Source: Setophaga petechia (lineage: Eukaryota > Chordata > Aves > Passeriformes > Parulidae). Taken from it: a stretch of DNA of 64,000 nucleotides. The translations under genes were made by a program, and so were the position numbers. The stretch is taken from assembly GCA_024362935.1 (NCBI GenBank), contig JANCRA010000019.1, forward strand, positions 12,520,501-12,584,500, read 5' to 3'. The notes beneath the pieces are model-generated. The model did not search any database. It had not been told where the DNA came from and was given only the letters and a program-made list of their open reading frames with translations. Of this stretch, positions 40,208-50,800 are shown in pieces (the first letter of the stretch is position 1; each line of letters begins with the position of its first letter).

Positions 40208-41090
40208 AGAATCATAGGATCATTTTGATTAGAAAAGGCCTTTAAGATCAAGTATAACAGTTTCTGTAGTGCTGACAAGTCCATCACTAAACCATATCCC
40301 TAAGTTCCACATCTAAGTTCCTCCAGGGATGGTGACTCACCCAGTTGCATGGCCAGCCCGTTCCAATGCTTGAAAACCCTTTCTGTGAAAAACTTTTTCC
40401 TAATATCCAATCTAAACTTCCTCTGGTGTAATTTGAGGCCCTTTCCTCTTGTCCTACTGCTTATTACCTTGGGAAGAGGAGACCCACCCCCACCTTATTA
40501 TAGCCTGCTTTCAGGTGGTTTTAGAGAGCGATAGGGTCTCTCCTGAGTCCTTTTCTCCAGGCTGAACACCCCCAGCTCCTCCAGATGCTCCTCATGAGAC
40601 CTGTGCTCCAGACCCTTCCCCAGCTCTGTTGCCCTTCTCTGGACCTGCTCCAGCTCGATGTCCTTGCAGTGAGGGGCCCAGAACTGAACACAAGATTCAG
40701 GATGTAACCTCACCTCAACTGAGTACAGGGACAATCACTGCCCTGGTCCTGGTGACCACACTATTCCTGATACAGTCCAGGTGCTATTGGCTACCTCAGC
40801 CCCCTGAGCACACATTCATGTTCAGCTCATGTCCATCTGCTGTCATGGCTCATGTTCAGCTGCTGTCAACCAGTACCCCAGGTGTTTTTCCAATGGGCAA
40901 CCACTTTCCACTTTCCAGCCACTCTGCCCCAAATCTGTAGCAGGGCATGGCATGGTTGTGACCCAAGTCCAGGATTCAGCACTTCATGTTGCTGAACCTC
41001 ATAAACCTGGCCTTGGCCCATCAATAAGGGTGTCCAGATTCATCTGCAGAGCTTCTGCCCTCCAGCAGACCAATGCTCCAATATATGTGC
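40208..41090 (-). mobile_element. CR1 retrotransposon, 3' part with reverse-transcriptase remnant
   Basis: The longest CR1 copy here, about 0.9 kb, in reverse orientation. Its tail is at 40208 (AGAATCATAGGATCATTTTG on the plus strand). The 3' untranslated part follows (40230-40500), with landmarks CTCCAGGGATGGTGACTCA, GTTCCAATGCTTG, TTTTTCCTAATATCCAATCT and CCTCTTGTCCTACTGCTT. The end of ORF2 lies beyond that: the minus frame 40498-40734 contains [20 protein letters not shown] and LGVFSLEKR, characteristic of the CR1 reverse-transcriptase C terminus. From about 40735 to 41090 similarity to the more upstream CR1 coding region continues, but frames are broken. A local duplication of a TCATGTTCAGCT segment sits near 40.82-40.86 kb. 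The copy is inactive. Its 5' limit is approximate because similarity fades. Confidence 0.93.
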
Positions 41091-42842
41091 CGGGTCATGA
41101 CACTCAAGATAATTTGTTCCAATGTTGTCCTGGTTTTCACCTTCTCTTAAAGACCATAGAACAGCAAGACTTGATTATTTCAAGCTCTAATGTTAGAACT
41201 CCATTTTGAAGGGATGGATAAGCAGATGCTTGGATGTATACTACCTTTCATTATCAGAGAAGTATTTCTTGCCAAGACCTTTATATGGGTTACAATTACC
41301 CTTTTGTTAGCATGGTTTCTCAGTGCCTGCCAGTAATACTCTGGGAGACATGAGTGGCACCTGCCACATGAGGTTTTTATCTTCTTATCCTCTCCCCAAA
41401 GCAGAAATTACTCATGAAGTAAAATATTTTTCCCTGGTAGATTTTACTTTTTCATATGTATATGCAGCAAAGTGCTTGTGTTAAATAGAGCTAGGTCAAA
41501 GAAATTATAGCTTCTGGCTCCTGCAGGAGGTCATTTCATTGTCTTGCACTGGATTTGAAGATCTCTTGTATGGTTCAAAGACTCTTGTCCTTGAGGAAAA
41601 TAGTTGTATTGCAACTGAGGGTCAACAACTTGAATGGCAACATATCTGTTTCATAAGACCCAGAAGCTTTTAATTAAATGACATAATTTCAATCCTTGTT
41701 CTTCAATTAAAGATCAACAATTTCTTCCTTTTTTCTCCCTTTTTTTAACAGAAGATATTCTGTGAGATTTTTCTCCTTTTTCGTCCAAGCATCTGAATGA
41801 CAGGGTATGATGTGATGAAATTTTACAACTATTCAGTGCTGTTCTCCAGAACTATTGGTCTGCCAGTTCACAGTACTTTTTGTTGTTTTAAAAATTTGCT
41901 ATTTAATTTTAGTTTCCTCTCTACTCCTTTATAGTAGAGAAATATATCTCCTAAATTAAAAAGGCTGAAAGGATTAGGAAAATGAAGTTTCAAGGTTCTG
42001 AAAAGATATAGCTGATTACAAGATGAAAAAGATAACTGAGTAAATATCTATACTTTTAATACATATTTGTCATGCTTTATGCACTGGTTTTTTATCCTGA
42101 ACATTATCTTTCTTCTACCAGTTTGCTTATGGTTCCACTCAAATAAAGTAGATTTAATTTCAACATGATTTATTACAATAAGTAAAGGTAGATACTAGAT
42201 GTTATTAAGTCACTTGTATAGTGATGTCAAACAATTAATGAATAAAATCACTGAAATACAAAGTGTAATAACAGTGCAAATATTTTTATTTGAGCCAAAG
42301 TACTGCCACTGTGAAGAAATATTGGGACAGAAGTACATTAGAGTCACATTTCAACTAATGAAATGTGAACAAAGTCTCTAACAAAAGAAAAAGGAAAGTG
42401 TGACTGAGAAAATATAAATTAATCTAAAGGGTTTTGAGTTCACAACAAAGTAGCAAAATGTAAGCAGAATGCACACAGGTAATTCTCTCCTCAAAGGTCT
42501 AAGTTTACCAAAAGTGAAATTCCAGCCCTCTGAATGTAGGTAGTACACTGGGTGAGGGAACATTTATGTAAATGAAGCCATGCTTCTCTATCAGTTCTGC
42601 TTCCTTCCTTATCTTGTACTCAGGCTGGCTAAGACAGTTGAACACTCTGCTGTCTTCAGTGTGAGCCCTGTTTAAGAAGAACTTCCACAGTCAAAACACA
42701 TGGGGATCAGGTCTAAATATATTATACCCAAACCCCTCACTTGGGATATGAAAAATAAGACAGAATGATCAGATTTACTTAGAACAGGCAGAGAACATGG
42801 TGAGACTGTGTGATATACCTTAAAATGTATTTTGTACAGAAC
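41091..42842. other. Non-coding sequence between CR1 copies
   Basis: AT-rich sequence with no supported gene or recognisable repeat. A few short open frames exist with no family resemblance. Confidence 0.55.
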
Positions 42843-43405
42843 CAAGACCAGCAGGTCAAAAGAGATGATCCTCCCTGTCCTCTACTCCAGTGTTGTGATA
42901 TCCAGATCAGGGGCCTCAGCACAGGAAAACATGGACCTGCTGCAGCAAGCCCAGAGAAGGGCCATGGAGATGCTCAGAGGCTTGGAGCACCCCTCCTGTG
43001 AAGGCAGGCTGGGGGAGCTGAGGCTGATCAGCCTGGAGAAAACAAGTGTCTGAGGAGATTTTATAGCAGCTTCCAGTAGCTAAAGAGACTACAGCAGAGC
43101 TGGAGAGGCACTTTGTACAAGGGCAGGTAAGTGACAGGACAAGGGTTGATGGCTTTAAACTGGAAAAGGGCAGATGTGGGTTCAATATTGGGAAGAAATT
43201 TTTCTCTGTGAGGGTGCTGAGGCACAGGAACAGACTTCCCAGAGAAGCTGTGGATGTTCCATCCCTGGAAATGTTCAAGGCCAGAGTGAGTGGAGCTCCA
43301 CGTAACCTGCTCTAGTGGAAGGTGTCCATGACCAGGGCAAGGAGATTGGAAATAAATTATCTTTAAAGTTCCTTCTGATCCAAGTCATTCTATGACTCTG
43401 TGATT
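42843..43405 (+). mobile_element. CR1 retrotransposon 3' end, 5'-truncated and internally deleted
   Basis: A plus-strand CR1 copy starting near the ACCAGCAGGTCAAAAGAGAT landmark. The early part encodes reverse-transcriptase C-terminal remnants: the frame 42832-43053 contains ENMDLLQQAQRRAMEMLRG and GELRLISLEK. The later part shows GACAAGGGTTGATGG, TTGGGAAGAAATTTTTCTC, GTGGATGTTCCATCCCTGGA and the tail ATTCTATGACTCTGTGAT ending near 43405. Compared with the usual CR1 arrangement, a segment of a few dozen bases appears to be missing near 42.89 kb. Frames are broken and the copy is old. Its last about 10 bases form the outer edge of the left 125-bp inverted-repeat arm. Confidence 0.93.
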
Positions 43406-43520
43406 AGAGGAAATAACTCTGCCCATTTAGCTCTTCTCTGAGGAGAAATCTGAGTAAATAAATGGCCTTTGTAACATGACCAAAAGTCAGCAACACTCAA
43501 GCTCTCTCCCAAACCCATCA
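43396..43520 (+). repeat. Left arm of a 125-bp near-perfect inverted repeat
   Basis: This arm is the reverse complement of 45203-45327 with only two differences by hand alignment (at 43490 and 43518), so about 98% identity. It begins CTCTGTGATTAGAGG and ends near AAACCCATCA. The outermost 10 bases overlap the tail of the CR1 copy, while the remainder is not CR1. No matching short direct repeats flank the pair, so a simple DNA-transposon reading with terminal inverted repeats is not supported. An inverted duplication is preferred. Confidence 0.95.
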
Positions 43521-43918
43521 CTCCAGCATTGTACATATCTCTAATTAACAATTAGCCCTGAATCTTCTAGATGGACTCTAGTCTTACTTGGAGAAGAGGT
43601 TCTCGCGTCCATACTAGAGAAAGGAATTATGCATTTCCCTTTCTATATCTCTGAAAACATGACTTCAAACAGTGAAACAGAAATTTATCCCAGACACATA
43701 TAAAATTGTTTTAAAAGTCTGCTTTTCTTCCAAATATTTCAGTGATTTATGGATTTATACTAATCACACCCCTTTGAACTTTTTGACATGCAATTTTGGG
43801 TAAATACCAATATTTTAATCCCACTATCTATTAACAGTTTTGATACTGATTGCTTCAATGTAAGACCTAGGAAAAATGAAGTAGCAAAAGCTTCATATTT
43901 TCTAGGACTTTAGACTGT

Positions 43919-43957
43919 TTATATATATGTGCATGTGTGTGTGTATGTATATGTATA
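43919..43957. repeat. TG/TA microsatellite
   Basis: An imperfect dinucleotide run: TATATATATGTG, then (TG)n and TATGTATATGTATAT. It is likely length-variable between individuals. Confidence 0.85.
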
Positions 43958-44087
43958 TCATGGTAGCTTGTAGTATTGCTGTGCATAAAATCAGACCAAA
44001 AAGAGGCACCTACCCTCATTTCATTTATATGCAAGGAGTGATACTCCTATCAAAATCTCAAGTCATACAGGCGTATTGTCAGAGTGC

Positions 44088-44780
44088 TCAGGAGAGAAAA
44101 GTAATTGGACAGGGACCTTTTCTGGCTGATGTTCTTGATATGTAAGAAAGGTGGAAGATGAGAATAAGAGAGATGAGAGAAAAAAAGACAGAAAAAATCT
44201 GCAAGCCACAGTAGATATCTTTACATTGTGTTTTGAGAGATGTCCAGATAGTGAACATGGAAACATGGCTCCAGGTATTGCTTTCCTGACAAGATGAGAC
44301 AGCACCTCTTAGGCACAGTGAGAGGTTTGTGTCTGTTGATGTGCTGTTAGCTCCATGTGAGGCACTTTGGATGCTCTCAGGCACTCCTCCATTCTGTATC
44401 TGCAGTCTGCCTGCAAGCAATTCTGCAATCACTGTAACTGCTGCCCAGGAGTTGTCTGTACATACTGGAGGCAAGCAGAGTTGGAAATATGCCATGCTTC
44501 TGGCTTCTTCAAGGCTCCACTTAAAGACTGATATTGACAAAACCAAAGACTGGTAACATGATTCTGAAAAAACTCCAGACCCCCTAGTGAAAGTATTTGT
44601 TGGATGTTGATTGCCAAAGATTTGGTTTAAATTATGAAGGATTTTTGAAAAAATATATGGACAAAATAACCTGAAATGAATGAAAATCTTCCTTAAAGAC
44701 AAATTGATCTGAGGACGGGAGAAAGAAAATGTGTGTAAATACCAGTAAGAGTGGCAGATGTTTTGAGATACAGTGAACAC
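44088..44780 (-). other. 230-codon open frame, unrecognised, coding status doubtful
   Basis: This is by far the longest open frame in the window (the next is 134 codons), in AT-rich sequence where stops are frequent. The predicted product has a basic, aromatic N-terminal half, a Ser/Thr-rich middle (about residues 130-165) and one hydrophobic stretch near residues 192-213 that could span a membrane. No signal peptide is obvious and no family is recognised. Length alone is suggestive. There is no recognisable promoter, Kozak context or splice structure in support. It may be a remnant of an unidentified repeat or a chance frame. It lies wholly inside the segment bounded by the 125-bp inverted repeats. 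Confidence 0.15.
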
Positions 44781-45202
44781 TTCTTCATGCCATCTCTCAA
44801 AAGCAATAAGCAGTAATAATGCTTAACTGACATAAATAAATCCTGTACCCATCTTATAATATTAATATAGAGCAAATATGTCTACAACTCTGTGAAAAGA
44901 GAGCTGCATCCTCAGCAGAGCTGTGTGCCTTTAGAGACATGCAAGGCCTACAGCCAGGCAGGCAAGACACATCTTGTCTTTCTCCAGCTGTGCTGCTGCT
45001 TGTGGGTTAGCAGAAGACAAAGGGATAGCATTTTCTGCCCTGTGATTTTAAGGCATGTAATTAACCTGCTTCTGTTTGCTGGATAAATGAATGCTTCTGG
45101 GAGAGTGATCTCTTCTTCTTTGAGGAGTGTAACAAATAAACAAAATGGACTGGCTGTTTAATCAGGTAATTGCCCTAACGATGCCCTCCTAGGCACAAGC
45201 AC

Positions 45203-45327
45203 TGGTGGGTTTGGGAGAGAGCTTGAGTGTTGTTGACTTTTGGTCATGTTACAAAGGCCATTTATTTACTCAGATTTCTCCTCAGAGAAGAGCTAAATGG
45301 GCAGAGTTATTTCCTCTAATCACAGAG
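45203..45327 (-). repeat. Right arm of a 125-bp near-perfect inverted repeat
   Basis: Inverted partner of 43396-43520. Immediately outside this arm (from 45328) there is no CR1 sequence beyond the shared CTCTGTGAT, unlike the left arm, where CR1 continues. The copy therefore appears to have been made from the left locus, with one breakpoint inside the CR1 tail. Confidence 0.95.
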
Positions 45328-46166
45328 AACAGTTTTTAACATTCTGGACAATTTGGTTATATTTTACCACTCTGTAGTTTTTTCTTTTATTAGCTTATTT
45401 TAAAAATAATATTTTTGGAGATGTATTCCAGCTCACTAATAAAATAAAACAATTTTAAGATGAATGTACATATTTTCTGGGTTTAAGAATTATGTCTATG
45501 AATGAAATTAAAAAGAAAAATTAAATATTAATTCAATGGTTTACCTAATTTCAGATCAATATGGAGTCTGGAGGGCTATATTTATAGGGAATACGCAGAG
45601 CTAACATAAATCCATGGCCAGTTGTATTTCAAGGCAGAAGTGAAATAATTGCAAGACAAAAAAATACTTGCTGTTTAATAATTCAATTCTTACTGTCCTT
45701 CTTTTGAAACTTTGGTCATCCTTGGCAATTTTTTAAACAGCTGTAGTCATAAAGTAGCAGTCCTCAGCAAATACTCACCAATAGCACTGCCCCAGGAGTA
45801 TAATAAATCCAGAGAAATTCTTTACACCAGCAGAATAAACAACATGCTCCTACATCTCCTTCAAATCTGAAGACCGAAACTGGTTTTCATGGCATAGAAC
45901 TAGAAACTAATGGAAAAATTGAGAAAGGACAGACTGATATAGCTTATGTGGGAAGGGACAGCTTAACAAGACAGCCCCCAAACTGTGTTCCCATAGGAGC
46001 TGCAACGGGCTGCTGAATTGTTGTCTACATCTGGAAGAAAGGAGCTCCAACATCCCCTTGTGCAAAGCCTATTAACCCTCTCACAAGGACATCTTTCTTA
46101 TAGACCTCTGGCTGCACTTGCTTTCTGTAGTTACAATTAATGACTCCTACTGAATAAGTAACTCAT

Positions 46167-46196
46167 GATCATACACACTGATCATACACACTGATC
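46167..46196. repeat. 13-bp tandem repeat, 2.3 copies
   Basis: The unit GATCATACACACT is present twice exactly, followed by a partial third copy (GATC). A slippage-type duplication. Confidence 0.8.
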
Positions 46197-47788
46197 CTTC
46201 CCCAGCTCATAAGAGAAACTGCTACTTGATTTTAGAGAAGATTAATGAGATGAACAATGATCTTATCCCCAAAATTGCTTCTCCTCAGACAGTCACTGCC
46301 ATTTTTATTCACTGCCATTTTCCTCTCATTTGGTTGGGCTATGTGGCATCTTCTCTTCCTCCATCAGGCTTTAGAGCTGTTGCTCTTAGAGGAACTCTGT
46401 GTGCTCAAACTGGGCGGCTGGTGACTGTCTGGGGAAAGTGGGCTCTCTGTCAACAAGACCAGAACCTACAACACTACCAGCTTCTTGTCAGTTTTAATAA
46501 TTTAATTTCTAAGTCCTGGAATGCAGTACCAATGCGTTACCCTGTCGTCATTTTTAATCCCATTGTGTCTGGTCTGTGCTCACTTTTAAATGCCACTTTG
46601 TAGTGTTTTTCAAATGGTAGCTGATTGTTTCTCCTCTGACCAAGTGATGTCTGTAATTTAGGGCTGTGTGACAAATCTGCCTCCCTGATCAGTGGTTTAG
46701 CTAATGGTTCATCCAACCAGCCAGACACAGATGCAGCTAGCAGGGCAGAGACAGGAAAATGTGTGGGAGTTTTTTAATAATGTGGTAACTTATTAATGAC
46801 ACTGCTTGCATTTGGAACTTTTGTAACTCATCAGGGAATCCTGTTATTCACAAGTATATAAAAGGGTGATAAAAATATATATTGTCCTTAAATCTGGACT
46901 GAAAATAATTCAGTAGACTGTCCCAAAACTTGATCTCATCGACATTTTTGTCAGATAATGTGATACAAATAAAAAAAAATGCAAACCAGCTGCTTGCCAT
47001 TGTTCACAGACAGTTTAAAACCAATTTCAAAAAAATTTATAAAAACTTCCTGTAGCTTTTGTAAGTGAAGATTTTTCCTGAGCGTACTCACACAGAGTAG
47101 TGGTCTGCATTAGGGGAACAGTCATCTGTGAAAGGATTGGAGTTCTCATCTCTTGTGCTTAATCTTTGCTGGCTGTCCAGCAGGTCATAAACTGGGAATT
47201 TGTACTGCACATTTGCTAACAGTTTATGGATGCAATCCACTGGCTCTCCTGACATTCCCTCTCTTATTGAAGCATGTTGTAATGGCTAAGGTTGTGCATA
47301 ACCTGCTAATGAGGTCATATAACAGTTGCTCTGTTACTCTCAGTTGTTACAGGAACCACAGTTCATATTTTCAGGCCTTTTTGTAAGGCATTTTGTGATA
47401 GTTTAACAGTGAAAGAACTGTGTCTGACCAAATTTCATGCAGGCATGGGAGAATTGTAAAGAATACACACACCATGTGTAGCAGAAAAACACAAAACAGT
47501 ATTCTTTGGGCATAGTATCTATTCTTTCTTTCAAGGACATCTCATGTCTAACTGGTAGGTAGGTATTTCATGATCCCTGTTTTTCTTAATTTGTTTATAT
47601 TTATGTTAGTATGTTAGACTGTTTTACTCCAGCAGAAACTCTTAAATGAAAATATTAAATTGAAATATATTCAAGTCTTCATGCAAGATGACCTCTTTGT
47701 AGGTATTACTCAGGCAGATGCTAAAGAAATGGGTGACTTTTAATGCTTATAATGAGCCCCATTCTCGAGAATCAGAGGATGTAAAAGG

Positions 47789-47806
47789 TTTTATTTTATT
47801 TTATTT
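47789..47806. repeat. (TTTTA)n microsatellite
   Basis: Three to four units of TTTTA. Simple sequence. Confidence 0.75.
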
Positions 47807-50800
47807 CACAATTTTTTTCCACAGAGGAGATGGCTAACCATTTTAACAAACCTACTGCCTTGTTCAGCAACTTGGCACAAACTTCAAGGGGCTACTCCAG
47901 CTGCATCTGATCGATCCTTGCCACAATGAATAGAGATTAAATGGACCTTCTGGTATTATGGGCGTCTGTCTTCTTTTATTCCTACTGGACTACAAAAACT
48001 GCCCTTCACACTGGCCAGTTTTCAAACATAAGAATACAAAGTGGGGATTAATCTAAGGGGGAAGTGCTTTTTATTGGATCTAAATGTTTTTTGCTACACA
48101 AGCAGAACACAAAGATCTAGCAAGAAAAATAAACACACATTTTCTTAATTTATCTTGACATGAGAATTCAGTGTATCCAAGAGAAACTATGTTTATTTCC
48201 TGTTCCAAATACATTCCTTTGAAGTTAGAAAAACTAAAGGTATTTGATTTGTGTCCAATATTCTCAGGATCCTATGCCCAGTTGCAGTAATCTTTTTTTA
48301 CATATTTTCTTTTAAGATAAGCTAATGAGTCACATTCACTGCACACATATATGTTGTATGATGGCATTTCAGAAGTCATGTTGTACAGAGTTACATACTC
48401 AGGCTCACACCTATGCAGAGGCAGTGCAAATTGTCACCACAATTATGCTTGCCAGGAAAGGGCACATTTTCAGAACATACATAAGTTTATCTACAGTCAA
48501 CAAAGTAATACAGTGAGACGTGTTCACCCACCTGAGCAAGACACTCAAAAAATACCTTTATATAATGAAAGGAAAACTCTGGAAGGCAGAAGTTCATTTG
48601 CACAGCATATAAGGTGGAAAAAATGTGCTATTGTCTTAATTAAATCCATTTCCAGTACTGGAGGTTCAGGATGTCCTGAAGGGAAATTCCAAAATTTTAC
48701 TTAATTCTGACAGCCCCCAGTGGCAGCTCTGAGTCCCAGATAACAGAGAAGGGGGCTGAGGGTATCAGGATATTTTGGACACAAGTCTTCTCCACTGTCT
48801 TTATTCAATAATTGTTCAGCTGCCCATGCCTCCCACATCACCACCCTCTTCTCACAGCAGTCCTGGCTTTCCCTCATTGGCCCATGTGTGCTTCCTTCAA
48901 TGTACTCATGTCTTCCCAGGGTCAGGTCCCCACAGAGTCTACCATGTTAACCCATCTAGTTAACCCATATTTTTGTATCTCCTTAGTTAAATTGTGTTGG
49001 CAGCATTAGAAATTATATAGTGTCAAAATGTCCTTTGTCAGATAGATTTCAATTACCTCTACTCAGAGATTAAAGTGAGTGAGAAGAGATACAGGGATTT
49101 AATTTTAAGCATTGAGGAAAGAAGGCAGAAAGCCTTCTGTACAAGATGAAGATTTTTTGTGTTGTTTATTACTGGATTTGCGGGTCCAACCTAAACCTAG
49201 CTTAAAGAAAAAGGAGTTCATTCATTAAATTCACTGGCTTGGGATCAGACTCTGAAACATAATCTTATTTTGCAGTCTACTAGCCTGTTGAATTAAAACA
49301 TTGTGAAAACTAAATCAATGTGAGGTGTTGGTTCAGAGACACATGAATGTAAGATGTAAGAAATCTAGAAAAGTCTAAATGTCTTGTGTTAGCAATATTT
49401 TCATCTTTACAATTACAGTATGGTCAACATTCTTAAAAGTTTGATTTATTACATGACAAATTGTTATGCAGGTCCAATAACCTTTGAGGTCCCACAGATA
49501 TCAGTAGAACATCTAACATGGATTTTTTGTGAGCTTATTGCTCCTTAAAATTACTGTAGACTATTTATTACAAAACCTGAAAGTAGGTGCTGTACAATTT
49601 ACTGTAGAAGGGAAGATAATGAACTCTAATTAATTCACTACATCTCAGATTACTTAGTGACATCAAAATCCTGCTACTAAAGATAACATTAAAAATTTCC
49701 TACTAACTAAAAATTTCCTTTTCATCAAGTTACCAATTGTGATTTATAAAATGGGAATGCTCCTGATGCACTAATTTTTCTCAGATGTTTTCTCTGACTC
49801 TGGGGTAAGAACCAGTTTCTGGAGGGTGTCCTGCATTTTTCAAGGAAACAGCCTGGACAATCAAGTTGTGTCTTAAGAGCTTCAAGACTGGCTTTGGTAC
49901 ACAGCCACTGTGAGGAAATCCCAGTGTATACAGTCCAATACTGAGAAATAAAGGTTTCTCAATCACTGATTTATGACTGCTCACACCAGAGTCACTGACA
50001 GTTAAAGGAAATAATTACATCTAGCTTAACTGGAAAGTATGATTATTCTTGTTTTGATATTACTAGTGTTGGTTGTTGTTGTCTAGCAGCTATTTATAAC
50101 ACGTCATTTTTGTGTTTCTGTTTTGGTTAAGTGTACCTTCTTCCTGACAAAACCAGAATGTTTTGTTTCTGAGTCAAGCATTGAGATTAAAAATTGAAAC
50201 TGAAGGAAGTTTCTAAAAGAAAGTTAATTCATTCTTGAACAACTGGAAAAAAAAAAAAGAGAAATCACGATAGAAACCAGTGAGATTGGATCCAATGATT
50301 AAATTGATATTCCTTCAGCACAGACAATGTAATCAAACATTTCTGGTTAAGCTAGTTTGTATTTCTTGAAAATAATAACAAAATAATTTTGGAAAAGATT
50401 TTGGCCCAGTTCTGCCAGGAATACTTTCTGAATCAGCACAAAATAAGTCATTGAGACCAGAAAATCATTATCCCAAATGATCACAATTTGAAGGAAAAAG
50501 GTAAATTTTTACAAGTGGGTCCTAGATGACTTGCACTTATAAAAAGATGCTCCCGTTGTGCCTATTGATAATTGGAAAGATAATATGTATCAGACTATGT
50601 GAGACTTTTTACTCTATTTTGCTTAAGAATAGACTGTAGGCAGGTATCAGAAAAGAACATCGCAGCTTAGTGCAAGATGCCAGGCCGCAATTTGTGACAA
50701 TAAAAACATAAATCAAGAGGGACTGAATCTCAGAAGACAATGACATCGTGGTACTTCTTCATCACTACAAATACATCTCTTTGCAAAAGGCCCTATGCCA

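Larger units (their letters stand above)
43521..45202. other. 1.68-kb segment enclosed by the inverted repeats
   Basis: The loop between the two arms. It contains a TG/TA-rich microsatellite (about 43919-43957), the 230-codon minus-strand open frame, and a GC-richer patch (about 44270-44540). No transposase, reverse transcriptase or other known domain was recognised. Recombination between the arms would invert this segment. Confidence 0.6.

Noticed and set aside
43396..45327. DNA transposon with 125-bp terminal inverted repeats
   Set aside because: No target-site duplication is visible outside either end, no transposase-like frame was recognised, and the left terminus coincides with the tail of a CR1 element. 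An inverted duplication explains this better.
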